Shown: positions 1-9,039, counted from the stretch's first letter. The stretch is 64,000 nucleotides of DNA from Gammaproteobacteria bacterium (GCA_021773355.1 JAJFKE010000031.1:248001-312000); one strand, 5' to 3'. Numbers and translations are program-made. The notes: generated by a model from the sequence alone, not told the origin.

Positions 1-1
1 C

Positions 2-1855
2 AATGCCGAGCCGACTGCCGGAAGGAACGTCGAACTCTTAGGAATACTCGCAAACGACGCCAGTTTAGAATCTGCTGCTGTCGAGGCGAATTCCCTGATG
101 TTACAACTAAGCGAGCGTTTACCGGAGTATTACAGCAGTAGTAATGGTGCTGCGGTGCTGCCCTACACCAGAGCTCAAGTGGGGCTCATGATGACTTTTC
201 ATATGCTAACAGCCATGACAGTCATTATGTTGCTGCTAGTGTGCCTTAATGTAACTAACTTGTTAGTGGTACGTACTAATGAGCGAGTAGAGGAATTGGC
301 TATTCGTAGTGCACTGGGAGCCACACGCTGGTGGATAATTCAGGCAGTTCTGCTGGATTCACTATTGATTTGTCTGCTGAGCTCACTATTCGGCATTGTC
401 CTTGCGGATATGGGCATGCAATTCATTCACTCCATCGTGCTAGAAGCTGTTTCGGTTTCAAGATCTTCTTTACCGTTTTGGATGGTATTCGATTGGGATT
501 TAAGCACCGCTTTTACGGCCATTTTGATTACTTTGATAATTTGGCTGTTTTCCGGGGGCTTGGCGGCATGGCAAGTATTTCGTCAGGATATCAACATTGT
601 TTTAGAGAGCAGTAGTGGCAAATCAGCGGCCAAAGGCAAGATGATTGGCAGCGCCATTTTGGTGAGCTTTGAAACAATCTTTTCCTTTTTTCTACTGGTT
701 CTCTGCGGTGTTCTTATTGGAACCACAACAGATCGAACCAATGTGAATTATGGCACCGCCACTGAAGGCTATTTAACGGGTAGGGTCAGCTTACCAGCAT
801 CGGCCTACCCAGACAGTAACTCACAGGAACTCTACAGACAAAGCTTGCAACAGGAATTATTGAAGCAAACAGGAATTGAGGCCGTGAGCTTCGTAACAGC
901 GTTGCCTAGCCAATACGGAATCGAGACTAGCTACACTCTCGAAGACCGTGATTTGTTTGTCGATGGTCAGTACCCTAACCAGGGAATTATTCAGGTAACA
1001 CCGGACTATTTCGAAGTCATGGCAGTCCCATTGCTTGCTGGCCGAGCATTCAACGTCACGGATACAGGTGATTCTCAGCAAGTTGCGATCATCAATGCTG
1101 CGTTTGCAACACAAATGTGGGGCGATCAATCGAATCCTGAACAGGCTTCATTAGGTCAACGAATACAAATTAATCCCCAGTTCGCCACTGCTGAATGGTT
1201 AACTATTGTGGGCGTGACCACCCATATTGTTCAATCAAACCCGCAAGATGGCAGAGTCAACCTGCCAAGTATATACCGACCAATTTCACAGAACTCGCCC
1301 GCTCAGACCACTGGCACTTCTTTTTCCATTGTTCTTAAAGTGGATGGCATTCCAGAATCTTACCGTCAAGCTCTACAGCTGGCGGCGGTACGCGTGGACC
1401 GCGATATACCTATTAGTAATATTTCTAATTTGACAGATGTGCTGACCGCAGCAGGAGCAGCAATGGGATTTTTAACCCAAATGTTTTCCAATATTTCATT
1501 TGTTGCACTGGTTCTGGCCGTGACTGGCATCTATGCCATTGTTTCGAGATCGGTACGGCAGCGGACTAGGGAAATAGGTATTCGCCGTGCGCTGGGATCA
1601 AGCAACGGTAAAGTACTTTGGGTGTTTATCAGACAAGGTCTCAATTATCTGTTCATCGGACTAGTGATAGGGGGAGGCGGTGCTGTACTAGCCTCTAATG
1701 CTATGGCCAGCATTTTTGTTGGCTTAGAAAACTGGCTGCCGGGAGTATTCATTGCTGTGAGTCTAGGGCTCGGCATGTTGATATTCGTAGCGTCCTACAA
1801 TCCCGCTCGCAAATTAATTGCCTTGGAACCTGGTATTGCATTGCGTAACGAATGA
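2..1855 (+). CDS. MacB/FtsX-type ABC transporter permease, 5'-truncated by the window
   Basis: The reading frame is open to the window edge, so the N-terminus lies upstream; the first in-window ATG (98) is not the true start. A first FtsX-type block has a long membrane segment followed by the family sequence RTNERVEELAIRSALGATRW and two more helices. A periplasmic MacB-like domain follows (about residues 215-440 counted from the ATG). A second FtsX block carries RQRTREIGIRRALGSS and three helices, and the protein ends in LEPGIALRNE. Two permease modules in one chain resemble the duplicated orphan permeases (ADOP) rather than MacB proper. It probably works with an ATP-binding protein encoded elsewhere to export a substrate or act mechanically across the envelope. 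The substrate is unknown. Confidence 0.85.
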   Translation, partial: NAEPTAGRNVELLGILANDASLESAAVEANSLMLQLSERLPEYYSSSNGAAVLPYTRAQVGLMMTFHMLTAMTVIMLLLVCLNVTNLLVVRTNERVEELAIRSALGATRWWIIQAVLLDSLLICLLSSLFGIVLADMGMQFIHSIVLEAVSVSRSSLPFWMVFDWDLSTAFTAILITLIIWLFSGGLAAWQVFRQDINIVLESSSGKSAAKGKMIGSAILVSFETIFSFFLLVLCGVLIGTTTDRTNVNYGTATEGYLTGRVSLPASAYPDSNSQELYRQSLQQELLKQTGIEAVSFVTALPSQYGIETSYTLEDRDLFVDGQYPNQGIIQVTPDYFEVMAVPLLAGRAFNVTDTGDSQQVAIINAAFATQMWGDQSNPEQASLGQRIQINPQFATAEWLTIVGVTTHIVQSNPQDGRVNLPSIYRPISQNSPAQTTGTSFSIVLKVDGIPESYRQALQLAAVRVDRDIPISNISNLTDVLTAAGAAMGFLTQMFSNISFVALVLAVTGIYAIVSRSVRQRTREIGIRRALGSSNGKVLWVFIRQGLNYLFIGLVIGGGGAVLASNAMASIFVGLENWLPGVFIAVSLGLGMLIFVASYNPARKLIALEPGIALRNE

Positions 1856-2040
1856 CTCAAAACGGTAGAAAGTTACGGCTAGTGTAAAGTAGTGACAGAA
1901 GTTTAGTGCAAAAAACTCTCATTTATAGCCATTCACGCTCACTTTGACTCACTAGACCTGTTGACCTGGGCTGTAAATCTTTGATTAGAAAAAATGTGCC
2001 CGTTCAAAAGCTCCACAACCCACTTCGACTTTTTGCCTGT

Positions 2041-2469
2041 TCACTGACTCTTACGTAGAGTAGTAATGGCATAAACCAGCTTATTCCCTTCCACGTCGGT
2101 AAAATGGGTCGCCACTAGACAGGTGCTTCGACCGTCCTTGATCAACTCACCTTTTAAGATGAATCTCGGACCGAGAACCGGAGCGAAATAGTCGATACGC
2201 ATATTGACCGTAGCTGACCACTTAAAGTCCTCTTGTGTCTTAAATAATGTACGCACGGTATAAATAGAAATCATGTCTACGTATGTGCCTGTGAATCCAC
2301 CGAAGAGTTGATTTCGCGGGTTCAAAAGATGATCGGGCAGGTGCACGTCAACTTCAACCAGACCTGGTTCTTCTCGCAGGATTTTCCACTTACTGGATTC
2401 AAGCAAATCACCGGCATTATGTCCGGGCTTTAGAAAAATCGGTCGGCTGGAATCTACTTCTTCCGTCAT
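2041..2469 (-). CDS. PaaI-type hotdog-fold thioesterase
   Basis: A 142-residue protein of the size of single-domain hotdog acyl-CoA thioesterases. The central part (LLNPRNQLFGGFTGTYVD) matches the family helix that normally reads N..G..HGG; here the usual His-Gly is replaced by Phe-Gly-Gly. The last third, NMRIDYFAPV and GELIKDGRSTCLV, matches the strands of PaaI/YbgC-type enzymes (..N..Y..P...G.....G......). It likely hydrolyses an acyl-CoA thioester in the cytoplasm. The start is ATG 2469, with AAGGACG just upstream on the minus strand. It stands alone between the permease and the metallo-hydrolase. Fold assignment is good; the substrate is unknown. Confidence 0.8.
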   Translation of the reverse strand: MTEEVDSSRPIFLKPGHNAGDLLESSKWKILREEPGLVEVDVHLPDHLLNPRNQLFGGFTGTYVDMISIYTVRTLFKTQEDFKWSATVNMRIDYFAPVLGPRFILKGELIKDGRSTCLVATHFTDVEGNKLVYAITTLRKSQ

Positions 2470-2817
2470 GACACGTCCTTACATCGAATTGTTGTAGCTG
2501 CGTGCAGGGAATACCCTGAATCTGCAAAAGTGGCTGAGAATGAAGCAAAACAGAGCGCTGGTCAAATTTGCTCGCAGCCCTTATTACCGACTACTTATGA
2601 TGCTACTGCGGACCCCAATAGCGGCTGGCTGAGGGATCAAAGATTTGCGCCATTTATTAGGGCAAAGCCCTACTATCACGAAAATGGGGTCCATCATCAA
2701 AGGCTAGAACGGTAATCCTCATTTCCGTTACCGCCCAGGGGGCACGAGAATAATTTTCGATGGGAACAAAAAAGGGGTTCGTAAACCCCTTTGCTCACCT
2801 TTTTTCCAATTAGTTTA
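2470..2817. other. 348-bp intergenic region with nested inverted repeats
   Basis: No supported gene. It holds several perfect inverted repeats: GGACCCCA (2610-2617) with TGGGGTCC (2685-2692); inside that pair TAGGGC (2658-2663) with GCCCTA (2667-2672); and CGGTAA (2710-2715) with TTACCG (2728-2733). A minus-strand terminator lies at 2768-2792. The GTG-initiated frame at 2530-2715 has no family resemblance and overlaps these repeats, so it is not called. Confidence 0.4.
2768..2792 (-). terminator. Rho-independent terminator of the metallo-hydrolase gene
   Basis: Perfect stem GGGGTT/AACCCC around the loop CGTA (2774-2789), extended by A/T pairs. Read on the minus strand it is followed by six T residues (complement of 2768-2773). 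It sits 26 bp after the stop codon of the minus-strand gene ending at 2818. Confidence 0.85.
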
Positions 2818-3864
2818 CTAATCGAGTAACTCATAGATTCGACGAATCGCACGGGGATCAACACCCGGACCTCGAATCTGGGCAAAATTATCGCTATGGT
2901 TCGTCATATCGATCTGTTGCGCAGCTTGATCGACGGCTATGCCACGACTATGCATCTGCGAAGTCTTGCTCCAAAGATCACGCAGATAAACCTGGAAATT
3001 GCCTATGGGCTCCTTGCTGCGCATGACTGGACCGTGACCAGGCAGCCAGGTGTCAAAATCCAGCGTCATTAAACCGTCCAGAGTTGCAGGCCATTCATCC
3101 ACATGACCATCTCCCATATAGGCGAGGCCGGGCAACATCATATCCCCGGTAAAAACTACTCTATCCTGCGGTAAGAAGATTACTACGTCGCCACCCGTAT
3201 GAGCGCGACCGAAGTGATGAAGTTGAATTTCCCGGCTGCCATTTGCTACCACCTGGAACAGAGTCATTTTCGATTCCAGCGTAATATTGGGCGGGGTTGG
3301 CTGAACTTCGCCGATGGCATTCATGTATTCACTTTGTACCCTATGCCTCTCCAGCAATTGCGCTTTTCGAGCCGGGTCTGATTCTGCTGCAGCCTGGCGC
3401 TGCAGATTGGCAACAAGCGCTGGCACCGGATCGGAAAAACTGTGAAACGTAGACTCTTCCAACACATTCCCAATCTCGCCATTTAATTTTTTGCGGGTAA
3501 ATTCATGGCCGATAATTTCAATGCCCTCAGGAAATGCCTGATTTCCATGCGCATGGTCGAAATGATAATGGCTGTTGACCAAATAACGGATGGGCTTGTC
3601 GGTGATTACTGAAATCGAAGCCAACAAAGAACGAGCGGCTGCGGGAGTCACATGGGAATCCACAACCAGGGTGTCGAACTCACCCACCAACACCATTGCG
3701 TTACTCATGGTAAAAACACTGCCCGTGCCGGTAGCCAGCCATACTCCGTTTGCCACCTCCTCGAAGCGATGACTATCAGATTCAAGCACGCGGCCTTGTG
3801 CCGAAGCCAGAATTGGCAGCATGAGAAACAGAGAAAAAACTGTGTTTATTATTTTTTTGTTCAT
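2818..3864 (-). CDS. Secreted metallo-beta-lactamase-fold hydrolase
   Basis: 348 residues. The N-terminus is a clear signal peptide ending near ILASAQG, so the protein acts in the periplasm. The zinc motif HxHxDH is present as H99-Y-H101-F-D103-H104. Later metal-ligand regions are visible in FGRAHTGGDV, in VVFTGDMM (ligand Asp) and in WLPGHGPV (last His). Secreted members of this superfamily include B3-like beta-lactamases and alkyl-sulfatase or quinoprotein-relay hydrolases; nothing in the sequence selects one substrate. The start ATG at 3864 is chosen because it begins the signal peptide. The gene has its own terminator downstream and is probably monocistronic. Confidence 0.88.
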   Translation of the reverse strand: MNKKIINTVFSLFLMLPILASAQGRVLESDSHRFEEVANGVWLATGTGSVFTMSNAMVLVGEFDTLVVDSHVTPAAARSLLASISVITDKPIRYLVNSHYHFDHAHGNQAFPEGIEIIGHEFTRKKLNGEIGNVLEESTFHSFSDPVPALVANLQRQAAAESDPARKAQLLERHRVQSEYMNAIGEVQPTPPNITLESKMTLFQVVANGSREIQLHHFGRAHTGGDVVIFLPQDRVVFTGDMMLPGLAYMGDGHVDEWPATLDGLMTLDFDTWLPGHGPVMRSKEPIGNFQVYLRDLWSKTSQMHSRGIAVDQAAQQIDMTNHSDNFAQIRGPGVDPRAIRRIYELLD

Positions 3865-3898
3865 AGTAATAGCCCTATTTATTCCTAATCAGTAAAAA

Positions 3899-4141
3899 TT
3901 AATGTGCTGTCGAAGGATAGCCAGTCATGTACTCCATCGCCTTGCCCACCGTGACACCCCAGGCAGCAATGGTCGCCGTCGAATATTCGCATTCCCCGTG
4001 TTCCCTTTGATGCGCGCGCAAAGCCTGGAAAAAACAGCGGCATAAATAACGAAGCCTGGAATCCTGATAAGCCTCTAGCAGATAAACCTTATAAACATAG
4101 TGCCGTGCTCGCGTCAGTGCCGCGAATGACTTATGAATCAC
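3899..4141 (-). CDS. Small hypothetical protein (uncertain)
   Basis: An 80-residue frame that starts with GTG directly after an in-frame stop, with no clear ribosome-binding site. The product is Arg-, Tyr- and Ala-rich with one helical-looking stretch (RYLCRCFFQALRAHQREHG) and no signal peptide or membrane segment. I recognise no family. It lies 34 bp upstream of the metallo-hydrolase gene on the same strand, so it could be a leader gene of that unit or a chance frame. Protein-like composition is the only argument for it. Confidence 0.35.
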   Translation of the reverse strand: MIHKSFAALTRARHYVYKVYLLEAYQDSRLRYLCRCFFQALRAHQREHGECEYSTATIAAWGVTVGKAMEYMTGYPSTAH

Positions 4142-4307
4142 CTAATCTAGCGCCCGCAGCTGAGCTTAGTAAAAGTAGAGTACTGGTAAGTTGGTAAAAA
4201 TTTTGTAACCTAAACATAATTTGGCTCGTCTAAGATTTTATTAACCGCTGACTGGTGCTGTATTGGCTTTTGCACATTAGCGCATAGCCTCAATGCTGTA
4301 AAGAAAT

Positions 4308-4325
4308 GGGAAACCGGCATTTCCC
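4308..4325. promoter_or_regulatory. Inverted repeat upstream of the sigma-54 promoter, candidate activator site
   Basis: GGGAAA (4308-4313) and TTTCCC (4320-4325) form a perfect palindrome around a 6-bp spacer. Its centre lies about 125 bp before the predicted transcription start, the distance at which enhancer-binding activators of sigma-54 usually bind. The functional role is inferred. Confidence 0.4.
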
Positions 4326-4414
4326 TTCACAAAAATTGGCGAAATTGACTACTGCAACGAGTTATTGAATTTCTTAATCAGACTTAAGTCACTGTTTTTA
4401 AAGAGTTAATTAAA

Positions 4415-4431
4415 TTGGCAAGCTTATTGCT
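4415..4431 (+). promoter_or_regulatory. Sigma-54 (RpoN) promoter of the beta-helix gene
   Basis: The sequence TTGGCAAGCTTATTGCT fits the -24/-12 consensus YTGGCACGNNNNTTGCW with one mismatch (A for C after TGGCA) and the exact GG-to-GC spacing. The predicted start of transcription is near 4442, giving a leader of about 53 nt before the ATG at 4495. No competing sigma-70 promoter stands out. Confidence 0.65.
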
Positions 4432-4494
4432 ACTACTGTGAGCATGGCAAGCACGCCGACCAAATACAAGATAAAAGATTTAAGGGGACAAACC

Positions 4495-5166
4495 ATGAAA
4501 GAAGTTAGCCATACACTGAAATTAACTGGCGCGACCATGTTGGCCATGTTACTGGGCAGCTATCTCTACTCCTCGTCTGCGGAAGCCGCTGACATGCGAA
4601 ATATTTCCAAGGTCAACGGTGGTATTCGCGTTTCTGTAGAAGAGCAAGTGGGTAATATATCTTCTGTAAACGGAGGTATCGATTTAGCACGCGGCTCACA
4701 AGCCGACCGCTTGGACACCGTCAACGGCGGCATCGATTTGGACGATCAGGTGGTAATTACCCGCGCAGAAACGGTTAACGGCGGAATACGAGTTAATCGG
4801 GATGTAAGGGTGAACGGATCGCTCTCCACTGTTAATGGAGGCATACGTACCGGTGCAGGTACGGTAATAGAAAACCACGTTCGCACTGTTAACGGAAAAA
4901 TAACACTTCGCGATACGCATGTTGGAGAAAATGTGCAAACCAGCAACGGTGATATTCTGCTTACAGATGGCAGCGTAGTCGAAGGAGATATCGTAGTTAA
5001 AGGAAGACGATCATGGATAAGTCGCTGGTTCAATTTCAACCACAGGCCGTCGAGCATTACTATCGATGCCGATTCCTCAGTGCAGGGAGATATCCACCTG
5101 TATCGAAAAGTTCATCTTGATATTGAGGACGGTGCTCAGGTTGGCGACATCATAGAGCACTACTAA
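4495..5166 (+). CDS. Secreted beta-helix repeat protein with VNGGI repeats
   Basis: 223 residues from ATG 4495, which has a good ribosome-binding site (AAGGGGA, 4482-4488); an upstream in-frame GTG at 4438 lies at the predicted transcription start and is not used. A signal peptide ends near SSSAEAAD. The mature part is seven repeats starting VNGGI, VNGKI or SNGDI, spaced 18-19 residues apart, the length of one turn of a right- or left-handed beta-helix. The tail continues with G-D-I steps (VEGDIVV, VQGDIHL, VGDIIEHY) like bactofilin or DUF4097-type polymer-forming proteins. It is probably an envelope structural or surface protein. Expression is likely RpoN-dependent. The exact family is not certain. 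Confidence 0.8.
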   Translation: MKEVSHTLKLTGATMLAMLLGSYLYSSSAEAADMRNISKVNGGIRVSVEEQVGNISSVNGGIDLARGSQADRLDTVNGGIDLDDQVVITRAETVNGGIRVNRDVRVNGSLSTVNGGIRTGAGTVIENHVRTVNGKITLRDTHVGENVQTSNGDILLTDGSVVEGDIVVKGRRSWISRWFNFNHRPSSITIDADSSVQGDIHLYRKVHLDIEDGAQVGDIIEHY

Positions 5167-5233
5167 TTAGTGCTGGCAATAGCGCCTGCATGTGGCAGTC
5201 ACTTCATCGACTAGTATGATTCTCACCCTACAC

Positions 5234-5261
5234 AAAAAACGGGTCGACAGACCCGTTTTTT
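5234..5261. terminator. Bidirectional rho-independent terminator
   Basis: A perfect 12-bp stem, AAAAAACGGGTC (5234-5245) and GACCCGTTTTTT (5250-5261), around the loop GACA. The T tract on either strand lets it end both the plus-strand beta-helix gene and the minus-strand CoA ligase gene that converge here. Confidence 0.92.
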
Positions 5262-5307
5262 ACCTTTCATCTTTAAGCAAGAGAAACTTAAGCGAACTCC
5301 AGAGTAA

Positions 5308-6954
5308 TCACTTGGAAATAGCGTAGCCCACCTGCTCTGCCTTCTCTCTAAGCAAATATTTCTGAACCTTTCCTGTTGACGTTTTATCTATTGGACCAAA
5401 CACGACTTTCTTTGGAATTTTAAAGCCGGCTAGTTCCTCGCGGCAATAAGCTATCAACTCCTCCGCTTCTAATTCCTGGCCCGACTTCAGGCATACGAAT
5501 GCGCAGGGAACTTCACCCCATTTCTCATCATTGCTAGCCACCACAGCCGCTTCCATAATTTTAGGATGTTTGAACAGCACCGACTCGATTTCCAAGGATG
5601 AAATATTCTCCCCCCCGGAAATTATTATGTCCTTCGATCTATCCTTAATCTGGGTGTAGCCATCTTCATACCAAACAGCAAGGTCACCGGAGTGAAACCA
5701 ACCACCCTTAAATGATTCCTGTGTAGTCTTTGGGTTTTTTAGGTAACCCTTCATCACCAAATTTCCACGCATGAAAATTTCCCCCATGGTTTTTCCATCT
5801 TTGGGGACGGGTATTAAGGTTTCTGGATCTGCCACCATGAGCTCGTCTTGCAGAGGTGCTCGAACCCCTTGCCTGGCCAGTAATTCAGCCCTGTCATCAA
5901 TGCTTAGTTGCGCCCAGTCGTCTTGCGGGGCACAGACAACACAGGGTCCATAAGTTTCGGTGAGACCATACACATGAGTGACATTGAAGCCCATGCTCTC
6001 CATTCCCGCGATAACTGCCGCCGGGGGCGCAGCGCCCGCCGTCATAGCATTTATGCCCTTCTCAACGCCCTGCTTTAGGCTCTCCTCTGCATTAATTATT
6101 GTATTCAGTACCACCGGTGCCCCGCAAAAATGCGTGACTTTGTGGATTCTAATCGCTTCAAAAATTGCTGCATCGCGAACATGGCGAAGGCAGACGCTGG
6201 TTCCAGCTACCGCTGCCAGGCTCCAGGGAAAACACCAACCATTACAGTGAAACATTGGCAGCGTCCATAGATAAACAGGATGTGCCGTCATGTTCCAACA
6301 CATAACGTTTGATATAGCATTAAGGTAGGCACCACGGTGGTGAAATACAACACCCTTAGGATCACCAGTTGTACCGGAAGTGTAGTTAAGCGAGATGGCT
6401 TGCCACTCGTCCCCAATTTGGAAACAGCTATAGTCAGGATCACCCTGAGTTATAAATTCTTCATAGCTATGCTGGCCTAAAAGCTCACCACCACTAAAGG
6501 AGGGATCATCGATGTCAATTACGATGATATCTCGTGGCAAAATTTTCAGAGCAGATTTAATCGTTTCGCTGTATTCCCGGTCGGTAAATAAAACCTTGGC
6601 CTCGGCATGTTCCAATATGAAGGCGATAGCCTTGGCATCCAGCCTTACGTTCAACGCGTTCAAAACAGCACCAGTCATTGGCACGCCGAAATGCCCCTCA
6701 AAGGTTTCTGGGGTATTGGCGCCCATAAATGCCACCGTATCGCCCTTGCCTATTCCTATCTTGATTAGAGCGGATGCGAGAAGACAGCAACGCTTGTAAG
6801 TCTGAGACCAGGTATAGCTCGTGTCACCATGAATCAACGATATCTTCTCGGGGTAGACACTAGCACATCGTTCAATGAAGCTAAGCGGGGTTAAATGCGC
6901 GAAATTTGCCTGGTTTTGATCCAGGTCTTTTTCGTAAATATTATTACTGCTCAT
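5308..6954 (-). CDS. Acyl-CoA synthetase (AMP-forming, medium/long-chain type)
   Basis: A 548-residue member of the ANL adenylate-forming superfamily, close to full family length. The P-loop is YTSGTTGDPKG (about residues 191-201). The A5 motif is YGLTETYGP. The hinge region has GWFHSGDLA and IKDRSKDIIISGGENIS, and the catalytic lysine motif near the end is KTSTGKVQK. It should activate a fatty or other carboxylic acid to acyl-AMP and then acyl-CoA in the cytoplasm. The overall sequence resembles the DmdB (methylmercaptopropionate-CoA ligase) and medium-chain ligase group, but substrate cannot be read from the motifs. It starts 85 bp after the methyltransferase/GNAT gene on the same strand and may be cotranscribed. 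Confidence 0.9.
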   Translation of the reverse strand: MSSNNIYEKDLDQNQANFAHLTPLSFIERCASVYPEKISLIHGDTSYTWSQTYKRCCLLASALIKIGIGKGDTVAFMGANTPETFEGHFGVPMTGAVLNALNVRLDAKAIAFILEHAEAKVLFTDREYSETIKSALKILPRDIIVIDIDDPSFSGGELLGQHSYEEFITQGDPDYSCFQIGDEWQAISLNYTSGTTGDPKGVVFHHRGAYLNAISNVMCWNMTAHPVYLWTLPMFHCNGWCFPWSLAAVAGTSVCLRHVRDAAIFEAIRIHKVTHFCGAPVVLNTIINAEESLKQGVEKGINAMTAGAAPPAAVIAGMESMGFNVTHVYGLTETYGPCVVCAPQDDWAQLSIDDRAELLARQGVRAPLQDELMVADPETLIPVPKDGKTMGEIFMRGNLVMKGYLKNPKTTQESFKGGWFHSGDLAVWYEDGYTQIKDRSKDIIISGGENISSLEIESVLFKHPKIMEAAVVASNDEKWGEVPCAFVCLKSGQELEAEELIAYCREELAGFKIPKKVVFGPIDKTSTGKVQKYLLREKAEQVGYAISK

Positions 6955-7039
6955 AGCTGCAAGTATTCCTATTTATTGTTCATCTTATATTATTTAAATT
7001 TCAATTAGCTAATCACTTTCCCACCACAGCGAGAATCAA

Positions 7040-8854
7040 TTAGACGAAATCCATGTCGCCTGCAGTTAACCACCAGGCACCCACTAAAATCTCGGAACTC
7101 GGACCCGGATTCCAGCTGTTACAGGGTATCTCAATACCTAATTCATTCACAATCGCGTCATCCAGAAGAACCTTTCCCAAGGCCGACTTTGTGACCCAAA
7201 ATTTCAGTGATGTAGCCTCCCCTGAAGAGCTAAGCTCTTGAATTAGCTGTGCTATAACTGGTTTTATCGCTATTGTAGGACAGATCAAATCCATCAGTAA
7301 TTTGCCACCAGAATGATCCTTAAGTACCGCAATTGCAGTCGCCTTTCCGGAATCCGCCTCCCTGATGATAAGACACTGATACAGATTAGCGCGAGCGAAA
7401 GGATGAGTGATATACCGATACTTTATGTAGTCAGAATTTCGCACACCAATAATGCCGTCTTGGTAAGCTTCACTCATCTGCAACCAGAGTGCATCCAGTT
7501 CCCCGTTGTGAGTATCGTTTGAGTGTAGATAAGATTCGCATTTCAACTCCTGCAGCAAGGGCGCGCTTACTACAGGAGCATATTCAATCTCAATAAAATC
7601 GTCCGTTTTTTCATAAAGACCCAAGCGCTTAGACATATTCATAGTCTTTTGGTTCGGAAATCCAAAACCTAGTAGATGGTTAACCGTGTTTCCAATCTCA
7701 CGTTCCAAAAATGTGGCCGCCACCTCGAAGAAAAGGCTTCCCTTGCCATATTGTTTACGAATATCTGGAAGCACCATTACGTCACAAGGTTGAATGGCCA
7801 TTGACGGAACACCAAAGTACATAATATTTCTAGGCGCACCACCGTAGTGGGCAACTATCTCACCACTCTTGCTTAATCTCGCGGTCACACATTTACCATT
7901 ACCCAGTCTATACTTCCAATTCCACAAATCTTCATTGAAACTTGCGTTGAAGCTTTTCTCAAATAGCTGTGCAATTTCATGCGGATGAAAGGAATGTATA
8001 TCACCGAATTCGGCATTCGACCATTCGTTGCCTACTTCAGGTTCCAGATCCAGCATGAAAACACGAAAACAACGTCTGCCTGACATAAACTCCTGCTGCA
8101 TACGTGAAAACTCAAGCTGCAATTCCCCAATTATCGCGGCATCAGCAATTTTATCATTTAGCAGCTGGGGAATATTTCTTTCTAGTATGGGTCGCACTAA
8201 TTCCAGTGTTCTACTGGCACTCGCTGTTGCATCAAACTCCTCAAGTAGTCTAAATCCCAAACGCCTTGAAAGTTGCTTAAATGAACTGAGATTAGGTAGC
8301 GAGGAATATTCAATTTGAGAATCGTCATCAAGAAATTCACCGAACAGCAAAAGTTGGGCATCAGCTGCGAGCAAGTCTCGACATTTACTCAGCAGAGCCA
8401 TCTGATCGAGATAGTGAAAAGATCCCTGTAACACCACGAGATCAAGCTTCAATTGTTCTGTAAAACCCGGCAGGTCGCCCTGGTAACTCCGGAAATGCCG
8501 AAGTGACGATGACTTCTCATCTACCAGATTTCCCGAGCCCAACCACAGTGTAGATATTCCAGTTGCAGCCGTCTCCTGTGCCAGCGGTAGAAGCGTATCC
8601 CCAACTATCAGGATTGAAGCATCGCCTTCTATACGCTGTTTTATTGTTTCCAGCAGGTGAAGCTTGAACCTATACTGTGCTAAGAGTAGTTCATCGGTGG
8701 TGGCGCTACCATCCGCTACCAAGTTCCCCTCGTCTTTACCTAGCCATGAATCTTCATCGAACAGGCCGTAGTGCTGTAAGCGAGAATTACCGAATTCCAA
8801 TTCGAGTATTCTACTTAGTAATTCGATAGTTGATATTTTCTTGGTAGCTGTCAT
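7040..8854 (-). CDS. Methyltransferase-like domain fused to a GNAT acetyltransferase-like domain
   Basis: 604 residues from ATG 8854; a longer frame begins with TTG at 8920 and neither start has a strong ribosome-binding site. The N-terminal half (about residues 60-250) has the strand pattern of a Rossmann-type SAM methyltransferase: ILIVGDTLLPLAQ, LWLGSGN, then LDLVVLQGSFHYLDQ where a catalytic-loop motif would sit. The glycine-rich SAM loop is poor, so this half may be inactive. The C-terminal half (about residues 285 on) has a GNAT core: a Phe-Asn-Trp-rich entry, VMVLPDIRKQYGKGSLF at the acetyl-CoA loop, and GFGFPNQKTMNMSKRLGLY. Substrate is unknown. It is divergent from the RegB-like kinase gene. 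Confidence 0.6.
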   Translation of the reverse strand: MTATKKISTIELLSRILELEFGNSRLQHYGLFDEDSWLGKDEGNLVADGSATTDELLLAQYRFKLHLLETIKQRIEGDASILIVGDTLLPLAQETAATGISTLWLGSGNLVDEKSSSLRHFRSYQGDLPGFTEQLKLDLVVLQGSFHYLDQMALLSKCRDLLAADAQLLLFGEFLDDDSQIEYSSLPNLSSFKQLSRRLGFRLLEEFDATASASRTLELVRPILERNIPQLLNDKIADAAIIGELQLEFSRMQQEFMSGRRCFRVFMLDLEPEVGNEWSNAEFGDIHSFHPHEIAQLFEKSFNASFNEDLWNWKYRLGNGKCVTARLSKSGEIVAHYGGAPRNIMYFGVPSMAIQPCDVMVLPDIRKQYGKGSLFFEVAATFLEREIGNTVNHLLGFGFPNQKTMNMSKRLGLYEKTDDFIEIEYAPVVSAPLLQELKCESYLHSNDTHNGELDALWLQMSEAYQDGIIGVRNSDYIKYRYITHPFARANLYQCLIIREADSGKATAIAVLKDHSGGKLLMDLICPTIAIKPVIAQLIQELSSSGEATSLKFWVTKSALGKVLLDDAIVNELGIEIPCNSWNPGPSSEILVGAWWLTAGDMDFV

Positions 8855-9039
8855 CGGGCGTTTGCTAGATATCTGCTCTTTGTCTCTATAACTCTGTGAA
8901 AATGTCGGGCGGCGAAGCAATATAACCTGCCGCTACGCCTTTGCAAAGTCTGACGCCGGCAACTGCCCATGACTGCGGCAAATTGTCCCTGTTCGTCCGG
9001 CTAGCTTCCGTCTCGCCAACTTTGAGGTAATATAGATAA

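Noticed and set aside
2530-2715. 61-residue GTG-initiated plus-strand frame
   Set aside because: No recognisable product, no ribosome-binding site, and it runs through a set of inverted repeats.
8855-8920. TTG start for the methyltransferase/GNAT fusion
   Set aside because: Only a weak upstream signal supports it; the ATG at 8854 is used, with low certainty between them.
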